Shown here in pieces: positions 19,545-31,616 of a DNA stretch of 64,000 bases. The notes below the pieces were generated by a model that made no database searches, was not told the origin of the DNA, and saw only the letters and a list, made by a program, of their open reading frames with translations. The position numbers were made by a program, and so were the translations under genes. Positions within the stretch are counted from its first letter, which is position 1; every line of letters starts with the position of its first letter. This DNA is from Gemmata massiliana (lineage in GTDB: Bacteria > Planctomycetota > Planctomycetia > Gemmatales > Gemmataceae). Location of the stretch: assembly GCF_901538265.1 (NCBI RefSeq), contig NZ_LR593886.1, positions 2,542,001-2,606,000 of the forward strand, given 5' to 3'.

Positions 19545-20783
19545 ATGGCCTGGCTCGAAACCAAAGGTAACGTTTTCCGCATTCGATTCCGCTACGGCGG
19601 GACCAAACATCTGCTGACACTACACACGTCCGACAAGAAAGAAGCCGACGAGTCCCTGGCCTGTTTCGGGGCCAACCTCCGCCTGATCGAGCGCGGAATC
19701 ATCGATCCGCCGCCCGCGGCTGCGGAGATCGGTCGCTACATCATCTCCGGCGGCAAACTGGCCCGTCGGCCTTCCGAAACGGCCCGCAGCGAGCGGGCGA
19801 CCCTGGGAATACTCTTCGACCGGTACCTCACGTCTTTCCCGAGAGCGGCAAAGGAGGCGAGTACCTGGAAAACAGAAACGATCCACATCGGTCACCTGCG
19901 GCGACTGCTGGACGTCCGGTTGCCGCTGGCCGACGTGTCGCAAAAGACCATCCAGGAGTACATCGACGCCCGGACGCAAGAGACCGGGTTACGGAAGAAG
20001 CGGATCAGCCGCGAGACCGTGCGGAAGGAACTCGGGACGTTTTCAGCGATTTGGAATAAGTGGGGCGTGCCCCAGGGACTGGTCAGTGGACCGCCCCCGG
20101 TTACGAACCTGACCTTTCCAAAGGGGAGTGCGAAGGCGCCCTTCCAGACTCGTGAGCAGATCGAGCGGCAGATCGCCCGGCACAAGCTGTCACTGAACGC
20201 TCAGGCCGAGTTGTGGCACGGCCTGTTCCTGACCCTGCCCGAGGTGGAGGAGCTCCTCGACCACGTTCGAGCCGCCGGGCGCCCGGCGTACGTCTACCCG
20301 ATGATGATGTTCGCGGCCCATACCGGGGCCCGGCGCAGCGAAATTCGCCGTTCCCTTGTGAATGATTTCGACTTCGTCGGGAAAACGGTAATGATCCGCG
20401 AGAAGAAGAAGGACCACGACAAGATCGAGACCTATCGGACGGTGCCGCTGTCGCCTCGGCTGGAGACCGCGATGCGAGAATGGTTTCAGAAACACGGGGG
20501 CGGGATGCACACGATCTGCACACCGAGCGGGCGGGCGATCACGGACCACTACGCGACCAAGATCATGCTCGGTGCGGTGCGGCGCTCGAAGTGGTCGGTG
20601 ATCTCGGGGTGGCACTGCCTGCGGCACAGCTTCATCAGCAACTGCGCGGCGCGCGGGGTGGACCAGCGGTTGATCGATCACTGGGTCGGACACACGACCG
20701 AGGCTATGCGGCGCCGGTACAGTCACCTGCTACCGGCAGTGTCGCAAGCTGCACTGTTTTCGGTATTCGGAATACGGTCCTAA
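19545..20783 (+). CDS. Tyrosine recombinase/phage-type integrase
   Basis: The 412-residue protein has an N-terminal arm/core-binding region (GILFDRYLTSFPR to IQEYIDARTQETG) and a catalytic domain with Arg in HTGARRSEIRRS, the HCLRHSF box, HWVGH and the nucleophile Tyr in RRRYSHL. All active-site residues of the family are present, so it should be able to cut and join DNA. The ATG at 19545 has only a weak ribosome site (GGGGTG). It lies beside a tRNA-Pro 3' half, its probable target. The stop overlaps by four bases with the convergent kinase/STAND gene. Confidence 0.93.
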   Translation: MAWLETKGNVFRIRFRYGGTKHLLTLHTSDKKEADESLACFGANLRLIERGIIDPPPAAAEIGRYIISGGKLARRPSETARSERATLGILFDRYLTSFPRAAKEASTWKTETIHIGHLRRLLDVRLPLADVSQKTIQEYIDARTQETGLRKKRISRETVRKELGTFSAIWNKWGVPQGLVSGPPPVTNLTFPKGSAKAPFQTREQIERQIARHKLSLNAQAELWHGLFLTLPEVEELLDHVRAAGRPAYVYPMMMFAAHTGARRSEIRRSLVNDFDFVGKTVMIREKKKDHDKIETYRTVPLSPRLETAMREWFQKHGGGMHTICTPSGRAITDHYATKIMLGAVRRSKWSVISGWHCLRHSFISNCAARGVDQRLIDHWVGHTTEAMRRRYSHLLPAVSQAALFSVFGIRS

Positions 20784-23700
20784 GGAGTAATGGTTCTCAC
20801 AGGGCGAAAGCCGACGGTGAAGTCGCGGAACTTTGGGTCATCGTAGCGCCGGGCTGCAGAACTCACGTGCGAGGCGGGGTTGTCAAACGCTCCGCCACGT
20901 AACACGCGGTTGTCAGTACTCACTATCTCGATTCTACCACCTTCAATTTTCCCTACCACGCTGTCTTCGACTACCCGATCGCCTTCGTTTCTAGGATATG
21001 GGCAATAAGCATCCTGGCACCAAGTGTAGCAATTCCCTTGTGTATCAAACAGTCCAAGATCATTAGGCTTCTTCAATCCAACTTGCCAAGGTAACTCATT
21101 CGAGTTTTTGTTATACCAAGCGTAATTTCCCAGCAACTCTTCCGATTCGCCGTAGTACCTGCTCGAGATGGCACCGGCGCGGGTCGCGTACTCCATTTCC
21201 GCTTCAGTCGGCAATCGGTAGCCCGTTAAGTTCAAATAGTCCGCCTTGAGCCCTGTTATTTGCCCCTCCTTGTCTGTCTCGTAACATAACGGGTATCCTT
21301 CTTTTTCGCTCAATAAATTGCAGTACTTTGCCGCGGCGTACCAATCGATTCCCACGACGGGCAAATCGGGGTGACGAGCGTACTTTTTCCCCGCTTGGCC
21401 GACTTCGTACGGTGCTTTGGTCAAGTTTTGGTACTGCTCCAGCGTCACCGGTTTAGACGCAATTGCGAACGAGCGGGAAATTCGACGCGTGTGCTGGGCT
21501 TCATTTTCTTCGTGGTCTTTTTCCGATGCTACCGACCCCATCAAGAACTCTACCGGACCTGAAATCACTATCAGTGTCTGCCCCTCACCATTGACGTACC
21601 ACTGGGGCGGCGCCTTGCCGGATGCAAGGCGCAGCCGGATCTCTTGCTCTTTTTTCACCCTCTGGCCGGCGTCCTTGGCCCGCGCACCGGTCACATTTTT
21701 GAGCCACGTGTCCTGCTCCCATTTTCGCAGAAGCCATTCGACCGCAGCGTGAAGCCCGGGGTCGGGATCGGTGAGGTAAATGCTTTGCAGTTTTGGGAAC
21801 AGGGAGCTACGAGCGCCCAACGGAAATTCCTTTTCGGTGTATTCTCCCAGGGCCAGAATTAGCGCCCTGCGGACCGTAACGTCACGCTCGTCCTCCAACT
21901 GCTTCGCGGTGGCCCCGACATCAACCCCCAAGGGGCAGAGGCGGTGGACCAAGTAGCTTCGTGCTCTTGGGTCGTCACTGTGCTTCAGAAGTGGCCAAGC
22001 CCTTTCGGGCAGATCCATTCGGAGTAGGGCCACAGCAGCGTTCGCCTGTCTTTTAGCCCGATCATCCCTTACAGCGTCCGATGACGGCACCTGAAGAGGT
22101 ACGCGCTTGTCGATCTCGCTGGTCAGTATTACCGCCGCGCGTGCGCCGTGGGCCTTAAGTTTGGGGTAAATCACGGCGAACTGTTTCTCGTCTGCACTCA
22201 TTGCCAGATCGGCCAACATCTGTGGATCCTCGGCTGCGTAGTCGGCGAGAATATCCGCCGCCAGCGCCCGCTCCACCTCCTTGTGACCGGGACGGCGGTA
22301 CACTTCGGAAAGGGGCCCGAGCAGGCACGTCCGGACCGGCCGAAGGGCCTCCATCCAAAACGACAAGTGCAGCACGGGCACGGTCACCAAGTCGTCACAT
22401 ACAGCGGTTCGAATGTGTGCCCACTTTTCGCTCCCGGGATCGTACAACGCTAGCGCGGCCGCGGCCCGCAAGCGCTGCGATTCCTTCCCTTTAACTGGCG
22501 ACTCTGCCGCCGCCCACAACTTTTCCAGAAGCGCCCCCTTGTGCGGAATCAGCGCGTCACAAATCACCGAAACCTCATGCGGCTGTGATTCGAGCAGTCG
22601 GGCGAAGAGGTATTCGACCTGGTTGGGGTCTTCGGGAAGTAAAGCGAGGCTAGCGTGCAGTTGTTTGCGCTCGTCCTTGTTAGATTCGGCGCGATTGAAC
22701 GCCTCCTGGAGAAGTGGCTTGAGCCACCGACGGTATGAATCTGTGTGCCTCACGATGGTGGGCACGTCTCCCGTATTGGCATCCAGGAGCCGGTCCCGTA
22801 ACGCGCGCGCTTGGAACTCCCCGTACGCTTCGTAGCCGCCCCAGCCCGTGATCGCCAGCACCAGTGCGATCCCCGCTCCCCGTATCCCGTGATACCGCCG
22901 GGCGGCCCTCATCATTTTGCGCTGCTGCCGCGTCCAGTTCCTCTTGACCGTCAGCCACCAAATTTGCGCGCACTGCAGTAGGGACGGTAGAAGGCGGTCC
23001 TCCGGGCGAGCGCCCCACACCGCCGCCCGATCCGCCAACAGCAGTTCGGCTCGCCCCCGGCGCGTCTCCTTTTGTTTGCGAGTGAGCCAGTCACGTAAAG
23101 ACGGGACCAGGTAGTCGTGGGTGAGTTGATAGTACTTTCGCTCCGGTTGGACACGGGAGGGCGTTCCGTCGCCCGCGCCTTTCCCGTCCGGGTCGGTGGG
23201 CGTAATGAGTCGGAGTTCGCCATCGAGCGCGCGGATCAGGCCCTCAAAGTCCTTCGGGCGATTCGTATACCCAGATGCTTCAAGCAATTCGATGTCCGAG
23301 CGCATGTGGCCCTTAATGTCCGTGCCGGAATCGGGCAACAGAATGTTTAGGACCCCGCGCGCCGCCCTTTGGTGGTACCGGTATTCGGGCGGTGCAGTTG
23401 CGGCACCAAACGTCTCTTCGAGGAACGTGACTCCAACACCGTCCGCCCCGCCCGCGTCTTTGAGTGCGGCCGTGGTCCACGCCTTGTCCTTCATCATTTC
23501 GGCAAAGAGGGCGAGGCGCACACTGACGACTTTGTCCTCTTGCGCTAGGCCGTGTACGGCTTGAACCAAGAACTCCCGTTGATCGGTGCCGAGGTCCGTG
23601 GCCGGGTCGGGCAACGCGCCGAAGGACCGACCGAATGCCATCAGTACCTTCTCCGCGTGACGGATCGGGAATAGGTCGACCAGTGTGCTGTTCTGCCCTT

Positions 23701-25630
23701 CGACCGAGCGGACCTCCAAGGCGCGCAGGAACCGGCTGACAGCGAGCCAGAAATCATCCCGGACCATAACCACGCACTGGACTCGACTGCCGTCACACTG
23801 TCGGAGCGCTTGTACCAACTCGGTATCCGTTCTGTCCTTCTTCGCGTGCAGCCACTGCTCGAACTGGTCGAGGACAACGAGTACCTTCTTACCCACCGGC
23901 GCGCCTTGGCCGTGGCGCAAGGTCGCAAGCGTCTTCGTCAGTGACCAATCCGTGGACAACGCGGGGCACCTCTTTCGTAGGCCGTTCAGAAGTCGCGTTT
24001 CCGTCTCTTCGGCCGTGGCCTCAACATAAACCGCGATTACGGTATCGGAGAGTTGGGGCAACAAGCCCGCTTTCACCAGGGACGACTTCCCACACCCCGA
24101 TGGCCCGTAAATCAGGCCCACGGAAAAGGTGTCGGTGGAGAACTCCTCGATTCGGGTCTTCCAGAACCGGATGCTGTCGGGCAACCCGTTTCGGTCCCGT
24201 GGCCCGGGCACCAACTCGAGGAAGAAATCGGCATCGTGCGCGTCGAACGACCGCAGCCCCTTGGGCACGATCCGGATCGGGCGACTATCAGGAGCGGGCG
24301 GGGCGAGCGAATTGGGACGTGCTTCGCCCCGAAGGATGAGGGCTAATTGCTCGGCCACCTGTTCCAGTGACGAGTGCCACGTGTCCACCCAATGAGCGGT
24401 TATCAGATGGCGCTCGAGCGCCGGGTCGGGGCGACCATCTTGGAAGCGAACCGCGATCACGCGCTGGCGTTCGCTCGTGGCCCGTTCGAGTTCACGGACG
24501 ATACGAGCATCAGTGCCGGACCGTGGGAGCAATACCACGGTCGCCTCAATGCCCGGGGGGCCGCTTTGGTCGTAGTCGATTCTGGGAACGGCATCGCTCG
24601 GGGCGATCCAGCAACCGATCCCGCGCCCTTCCAAAAACTTGCAGAGGCCGTACGCGGTTCCTGTGTCGGGCGCGGCGTAGCTGAGGAACGTGGTTTTGCG
24701 CGGCCCGGGGGGCGCAAGCACGTCCGGTTCGGCTGTGACTCGACAGCGTCGGCTCCAGTGGCGCAGGTCGTCGGCCATGTCCTTTGCTGTCGAATAGCGC
24801 TCCGAAGCCCGCTTGGAAAGTGCTTTGAGACACACGCGCTCCAGTTCCTGTGGAATGGTGTCGTCGTATTGCCGCGGCGGACGTGGCTCAAAGGTCGTAA
24901 TCAGCTCTAACAGCTCCTCTTGTCGGTTGGCCTTGAACGGTCGCTGCCCGACGAGGAGTTCGTAGAAAACCACACCCAGACTGAAGATATCCGAGCGCCC
25001 ATCAACCCGGTGGCCTTCGCCTCGCGCTTGTTCTGGCGACATGTAAGCCGGCGTCCCGGCGAACCTCGGCCCGGTGCCTACATCCTGTTCGCGCAGCGCC
25101 AGGCCGAAATCGGCCACGAAAGGCTGGCCGAGGTTATCGAGAAGGATATTACCCGGCTTGATGTCCCGGTGCACCAACCCTTGTTTGTGGGCGTAGTGTA
25201 GGGCCTCGGCCACGGTCGCGACCAGTTCCGCGGCTTCGTGCGTCGCGAGGCGGACGCGCAACAACCGTTCGGCGAGGTCCGTCCCATCGATATATTTGGA
25301 GACGACGAAACACGGGAACTGATCGGTGGTCCCAACGTCAAAAACGGGCACAATTTGCGGGTGGCTAAGACCGGCGACCGTGCGCGCTTCGATCAAGTAG
25401 GCCTCCGCTTGGTCGGGACGCGCTATCAGACGCGCGTGGGGCACTTTAATGGCGACCGGGCGATGCAACTGATCGTCGTGAGCGAGGTAGACTAGCCCGA
25501 AGCCGCCCCGACCTAGTACTTTTTCGACTCGGTAGCGCCCGATCAATCCGGGAATCGCGGAGGGCGACGCGCCGGAGGGAGGCACGATCGGCGGATGCAA
25601 TTGCTCGGCGGTCAGGTCGGGGTCTGACAT
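20780..25630 (-). CDS. Ser/Thr kinase - TIR-like - nSTAND NTPase - HEAT-like - formylglycine-enzyme-like fusion
   Basis: This single protein of 1,616 residues has these domains: protein kinase (30-290) with GRGGFG, Lys62, HRDIKPGN (Asp156) and DFG; a TIR-like domain (311-435, TTFLSYAAPD, IGCWIAPSD, RELERA); an nSTAND-type NTPase (460-850) with Walker A GPSGCGKSS, Walker B VLVVLDQFE and the closing YQLTHDYLVPSLRDWL; a membrane-like segment near 917-934; helical repeats (950-1365); and a C-terminal formylglycine-enzyme/C-type-lectin fold (1370-1616, YRLPTEAEMEYATRAGA, TVGFRPVR). The catalytic cysteines of true formylglycine enzymes are not seen in the SSAARRYDDP strand, so the last domain probably binds a ligand. 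Architectures of this kind are known as conflict/immunity receptors. An ATG at 25630 starts it. Immune function is inferred. Confidence 0.92.
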   Translation of the reverse strand: MSDPDLTAEQLHPPIVPPSGASPSAIPGLIGRYRVEKVLGRGGFGLVYLAHDDQLHRPVAIKVPHARLIARPDQAEAYLIEARTVAGLSHPQIVPVFDVGTTDQFPCFVVSKYIDGTDLAERLLRVRLATHEAAELVATVAEALHYAHKQGLVHRDIKPGNILLDNLGQPFVADFGLALREQDVGTGPRFAGTPAYMSPEQARGEGHRVDGRSDIFSLGVVFYELLVGQRPFKANRQEELLELITTFEPRPPRQYDDTIPQELERVCLKALSKRASERYSTAKDMADDLRHWSRRCRVTAEPDVLAPPGPRKTTFLSYAAPDTGTAYGLCKFLEGRGIGCWIAPSDAVPRIDYDQSGPPGIEATVVLLPRSGTDARIVRELERATSERQRVIAVRFQDGRPDPALERHLITAHWVDTWHSSLEQVAEQLALILRGEARPNSLAPPAPDSRPIRIVPKGLRSFDAHDADFFLELVPGPRDRNGLPDSIRFWKTRIEEFSTDTFSVGLIYGPSGCGKSSLVKAGLLPQLSDTVIAVYVEATAEETETRLLNGLRKRCPALSTDWSLTKTLATLRHGQGAPVGKKVLVVLDQFEQWLHAKKDRTDTELVQALRQCDGSRVQCVVMVRDDFWLAVSRFLRALEVRSVEGQNSTLVDLFPIRHAEKVLMAFGRSFGALPDPATDLGTDQREFLVQAVHGLAQEDKVVSVRLALFAEMMKDKAWTTAALKDAGGADGVGVTFLEETFGAATAPPEYRYHQRAARGVLNILLPDSGTDIKGHMRSDIELLEASGYTNRPKDFEGLIRALDGELRLITPTDPDGKGAGDGTPSRVQPERKYYQLTHDYLVPSLRDWLTRKQKETRRGRAELLLADRAAVWGARPEDRLLPSLLQCAQIWWLTVKRNWTRQQRKMMRAARRYHGIRGAGIALVLAITGWGGYEAYGEFQARALRDRLLDANTGDVPTIVRHTDSYRRWLKPLLQEAFNRAESNKDERKQLHASLALLPEDPNQVEYLFARLLESQPHEVSVICDALIPHKGALLEKLWAAAESPVKGKESQRLRAAAALALYDPGSEKWAHIRTAVCDDLVTVPVLHLSFWMEALRPVRTCLLGPLSEVYRRPGHKEVERALAADILADYAAEDPQMLADLAMSADEKQFAVIYPKLKAHGARAAVILTSEIDKRVPLQVPSSDAVRDDRAKRQANAAVALLRMDLPERAWPLLKHSDDPRARSYLVHRLCPLGVDVGATAKQLEDERDVTVRRALILALGEYTEKEFPLGARSSLFPKLQSIYLTDPDPGLHAAVEWLLRKWEQDTWLKNVTGARAKDAGQRVKKEQEIRLRLASGKAPPQWYVNGEGQTLIVISGPVEFLMGSVASEKDHEENEAQHTRRISRSFAIASKPVTLEQYQNLTKAPYEVGQAGKKYARHPDLPVVGIDWYAAAKYCNLLSEKEGYPLCYETDKEGQITGLKADYLNLTGYRLPTEAEMEYATRAGAISSRYYGESEELLGNYAWYNKNSNELPWQVGLKKPNDLGLFDTQGNCYTWCQDAYCPYPRNEGDRVVEDSVVGKIEGGRIEIVSTDNRVLRGGAFDNPASHVSSAARRYDDPKFRDFTVGFRPVRTITP

Positions 25631-26215
25631 GTCGGGTTACTCGGAACGACCGGACGAACGTAACGGAAAGCACATCGTACCCGGATCGTAGGGGTGGATC
25701 TAGAGTTGGGTGTGTCACACGTAAAGTGCGACGATCTGCTGGGCGCATCGGCGATTATTCTCTCAGAAAACGAGTCCGCCCGGTCGTCAGACTACGTCAG
25801 AGAACTACCTAAAAGTCGTGTAAAACAGGTGTAAAAATTCGATAGCGTGAAGGCGGAACTGACACTTTGAATCGTTGTAACTCTTGTCACGAATCGAGTT
25901 AGGGACATACGGTTTCGGATTGCACTCTTAGCCTGTCGATCCGGCGATTGCAGATCGGGCCCCAACGTGCTCGTCAGAAACAAAGGCCCTATGATGAATC
26001 GGATCGGTGAAGGATCACGGCCTCACCGTGACGCGGATGCTCTCACGCTTCCCGCGGCGAGGTGACAAAATGCCTGGAGTAAATTCATTTTGTTCATGAT
26101 CATTTCAAGCTGATAGCCCTACTCCCCCACTTGCTTTCCGCAGCTTTACGGCGTTTGCGCGATCGGCAAACGAGGTCACCGGCAGGCGTAGTCCGGCGGC
26201 ACTTGTTCTCACCAT
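25631..26215. other. Intergenic, AT-richer, no gene seen
   Basis: The region lies between the divergent kinase/STAND gene and the first MarR operon. It contains several stops in all frames and is richer in A+T than the flanking genes, notably at 25790-25880 and 26080-26110. It should hold the kinase-gene promoter. I see no RNA gene or strong terminator. Confidence 0.4.
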
Positions 26216-26268
26216 TTTCTCACTAGTTTCACCCGATCTCTCTTTTTAACATTCCTATTTGACTCTGA

Positions 26269-26286
26269 TCGTGTGTAGACGCACGA
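26269..26286. promoter_or_regulatory. Imperfect palindrome, candidate MarR operator
   Basis: TCGTGTGT-AG-ACGCACGA is an 8-2-8 inverted repeat with one G:T-type mismatch, 18 bases before the MarR ATG. The second copy of the operon carries a perfect version in the same place. MarR proteins bind palindromes of this size and usually repress their own operon. The assignment is inferred from position and conservation. Confidence 0.55.
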
Positions 26287-26304
26287 ATTTCGCCACAGCA
26301 TCTT

Positions 26305-28793
<2,489 letters not shown>

Positions 28794-28794
28794 C

Positions 28795-28829
28795 TCGGCC
28801 GGGCAGCCGGGAGTGTGGTGCCCGGCCGA
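28795..28829 (+). terminator. Hairpin after esterase copy 1
   Basis: TCGGCCGGGCA (28795-28805) pairs perfectly with TGCCCGGCCGA (28819-28829), starting two bases after the esterase stop. No T run follows. The position and 11-bp GC stem fit a transcript end. The second operon copy has no equivalent hairpin. Confidence 0.6.
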
Positions 28830-29183
28830 CCAACACTACCGCCGGGACCGATGCGAACCCGAGAGATGGTCCTTAAATAGCTCCCACGAAAGGCGAACGT
28901 GGCAATGGACTTGTGGCACCCACGGGCTCAGTAAACGAGTAAACGTCCCTCGGCTATTCGCCCCGGCACCTGCCGTGCGGGTGCCGGCCTCACAGACCCA
29001 CCACAATTCCGAGAAGCGCGATCGGTGTCCGCTGCTCGGGTAGGTGTTTTCCGTCAACGTACCCGGAACATCCATCCGCGAATCGCGGGGGTGCGGGTAC
29101 AACGAAGAATCGCACATTCCGCGCGCCTCACGTCCGGCCCCGTGGCAGGTAAAGTGGAGTCTCCCCATTACCGAGGTGCCACC

Positions 29184-29480
29184 GTGACCCGGCCGACCTT
29201 TCCCCAAATCGTCCGCGCCCTGCGCCAGTCGGCCCGTCCGAAACCCGGCGGGTCCGAGAGTGATCAGGAACGGCTCACCCGGTTCGTGCGGTACGGCGAC
29301 GGTACGGCCTTCCGCGCGCTGGTCTCGTGACACGGCGACACCGTGCTGAGCTCCCTGCCACCAAGTGCTCGCCGACCCGGTCGACGTGGACGACGCTTTC
29401 CAGGCGACGTTCCTGGTTCTGCTGAAGAAGGCGAAGTCCGTGGACGGGTCTAGCCCGCTTTCCCGGCCGCCCCCGAGCAC
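29184..29480 (+). pseudogene. Decayed ECF-type sigma factor, N-terminal region
   Basis: A GTG at 29184 with GAGG upstream opens a frame that includes LTRFVRYGDGTAFRALV, typical of the start of planctomycete ECF sigma factors, and then meets TGA at 29328. After a change of frame the match resumes as LADPVDVDDAFQATFLVLLK, the conserved region-2 helix (DAEDAFQATFLVL in intact relatives), and ends near 29480. Region 4 is missing. At least one stop and one frameshift are needed to break it, so it is a true remnant rather than a single error. Intact relatives normally sit beside membrane protein or protease genes, as this one does. Confidence 0.7.
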
Positions 29481-29732
29481 ACTGTCGCACGGCACGGTGA
29501 CACGCTCGAGCTCGGTGATCTCAAGCTCGGCTCCGAAAAGTAGGCCGTACCGTCGACTGGGTCCGGACGGTCGAATCGCTCACCGCCCGGCCCCAGCCAC
29601 CTCGGGAGCACAGCAACGCCAATTACCAGTCAGATGTACTGTCTATCAGCGGCCTGAAACACTGCCGCGCCGCCGTCGTTAGCTTTCCAAAGGGCGGTCC
29701 GCGCCCCCCGAGCCGGGCAAAGGAGCACAAGA

Positions 29733-31616
29733 ATGGCGCAAAGCGATGCGAAGCGAGCGCGGCCAACCCGGTGGCGCGCGCCTGCAATCTTGCTGCTGGT
29801 TCTCGCCGGGTCCGTTTTGTTCTGGCGGGCCGCCGAACGGGAACACTCCCGCGCGGAGGGGGAGCGCCCGCCGACGAGGGGCAGCGAGGACGTTCCCCCG
29901 CTGCCCCCCGGTCCACCGGCCATTGCCGAGAACTCCCAGCCAACGCCCCCCGACCTTGAGGCGCTCCAGAAGGTCGAGCAACAAGCGATCGCGACGGCGC
30001 GCAAAGTAGGACCGGCCGTGGTTACGGTACTGAGCCCGGCGGGGGCCGAGCGCCGGCGCCAGGGGCGGTACTGGAAGTCCGGGTCCGGTGTCCTCATCTC
30101 CCCGGACGGGCTGGTACTGTCCCAGCTCCACGTCAGTCACCTCGGGCCGGACGGCGACGATTTCTCGATCACCCACCGGCCCGGCGAGCGGACGGTCGTG
30201 TTCCTCGCGGACGGCCGGGAGCGTGAGGCGGAACTGCTCGGCGCGAATCGGACCTACGACCTGTCGCTGTTGCGGCTCGTCGACCCGGGGCCGTACCCGT
30301 TCGTGCCACTCGACCCGGAGAGGCGGGTCCGAACGGGGGATTGGGTGCTGAAACTTGGGTACCCGCTCCGGGCGGACCCCGAGCGCCTGGCCCCTGTCCG
30401 CCTCGGGCGCGTGCTCGGCGGCGTCCCGGAGGCGTTCGTCACCGATTGCCGGATGACCGGGGGCGACTCCGGTGGGCCGTTCTTCGACCTCTCGGGGCAA
30501 CTGGTCGGGATCATCAACTGTGGCGACGCGGGCATTTACGCGCACTTTATGGGCGGGTGGCCGGAGCCGTTCGACCTCGACCCGTTCTCGGTCGTCTCCG
30601 CCCCGCGCATCGCCACACTACTGGGTGCCCTTCGCAAGGGCGACATCTCGCCCGTCGGTCGCCGCTCCCACATCGCGAGTTTGCAAGTGGCGGAACGGTT
30701 ACCGCCGGAAGAATGGGCACAAGGAGCGCGCATCAAGGGGACGGCGACCCCACTCACCGCGCCGCTGCGCGACAGTGTGGTGCAGATTTTGAACGGTGGG
30801 GTGCCCGTCGCCCTCGGCACAGTGGTCGAGGGCGACGGGTGGGTCGTCACCCGCGCCACGGCGCTGCCCCAGAAGCCCCGGTGCCGGCTCCCGGACGGCA
30901 CGGAGGTGGAAACCGACGTGATCGGCGTCGACAAGGCGTGCGATCTGGCCGTACTGAAGGTTCGTGCTCCGGACCTCCGCCCGGTGCGCTGGGCCGACCG
31001 CTTCGACCAACCGGCGGGAACCGTGGTGGCGGTGGTAGGGCCGGGTGGGGCTCCGATCACTGTGGGCGCGGTCAGCGTCGCCCGGCGCGAGGTGCGTAAC
31101 CCCGTCGCCCCCGCCCACGACTTGCCGTTGCGAATCGAGGCGGGCCCGCTCTCGTTCTTGGGTACACCGGCCGCGGGCGGCCTCGTGGTGGACCGTGCTT
31201 GGGATCTCGCGCGCTCGGCCGGGCTCCGCCCCAAGGACCGGGTCGTTTCCGTCGGCGGCGTCGCGGTCCGAGCGCCGGAGAACCTCGCCGGCTGTGTCGC
31301 GACCCGACTGTCGGGTGACCTGGTTTCGGTCGAAATCGTTCGCGACGGTAAGCGGCTCACGCTGTCGCTCCCACTCTTACCCAAGCGCGAGACGAACGGG
31401 GAGAGCCGGCGGATCGACGACCTCCCGGTACTGGTAGAGTACGCACCAGCGGGAGAACCGGCGGACTGCGGTGGGCCACTGCTCGACTTGAACGGACGGG
31501 TTCTCGGCGTTACCGTTCGCCACATCAGTTACGGTGGGGCAGCTATACCCGGCGACCGTGTGAAGTCCCTGGTTTCCGACGCCCAGTCCGGCCGTTTGAC
31601 GGGTTGGGGGCGATGA
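29733..31616 (+). CDS. HtrA/Deg-like serine protease with degenerate second protease domain
   Basis: The 627-residue protein has an N-terminal membrane anchor (residues 17-31) and a periplasmic part. The first trypsin-like domain (95-310) keeps the triad His133 (SQLHVSH), Asp176 (TYDLSLL) and Ser246 (GGDSGGPF), so it should be active. A second trypsin-like region follows (345-460) where the His position is replaced in VVTRATAL. A PDZ-like segment comes next (about 470-560, AGLRPKDRVVSVGGVAV), then a strand that resembles the Ser motif but reads ADCGGPLLD with Cys579 for Ser. The second protease-like unit is thus probably not catalytic. AAGGAG precedes the ATG. Envelope protein quality control is the likely role. 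Confidence 0.88.
   Translation: MAQSDAKRARPTRWRAPAILLLVLAGSVLFWRAAEREHSRAEGERPPTRGSEDVPPLPPGPPAIAENSQPTPPDLEALQKVEQQAIATARKVGPAVVTVLSPAGAERRRQGRYWKSGSGVLISPDGLVLSQLHVSHLGPDGDDFSITHRPGERTVVFLADGREREAELLGANRTYDLSLLRLVDPGPYPFVPLDPERRVRTGDWVLKLGYPLRADPERLAPVRLGRVLGGVPEAFVTDCRMTGGDSGGPFFDLSGQLVGIINCGDAGIYAHFMGGWPEPFDLDPFSVVSAPRIATLLGALRKGDISPVGRRSHIASLQVAERLPPEEWAQGARIKGTATPLTAPLRDSVVQILNGGVPVALGTVVEGDGWVVTRATALPQKPRCRLPDGTEVETDVIGVDKACDLAVLKVRAPDLRPVRWADRFDQPAGTVVAVVGPGGAPITVGAVSVARREVRNPVAPAHDLPLRIEAGPLSFLGTPAAGGLVVDRAWDLARSAGLRPKDRVVSVGGVAVRAPENLAGCVATRLSGDLVSVEIVRDGKRLTLSLPLLPKRETNGESRRIDDLPVLVEYAPAGEPADCGGPLLDLNGRVLGVTVRHISYGGAAIPGDRVKSLVSDAQSGRLTGWGR

Noticed and set aside
20780-21520. Possible target region of a diversity-generating retroelement (formylglycine-enzyme-like end domain)
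   Set aside because: No reverse transcriptase gene or template repeat is visible in the window, and I see no second copy of the end of the gene.
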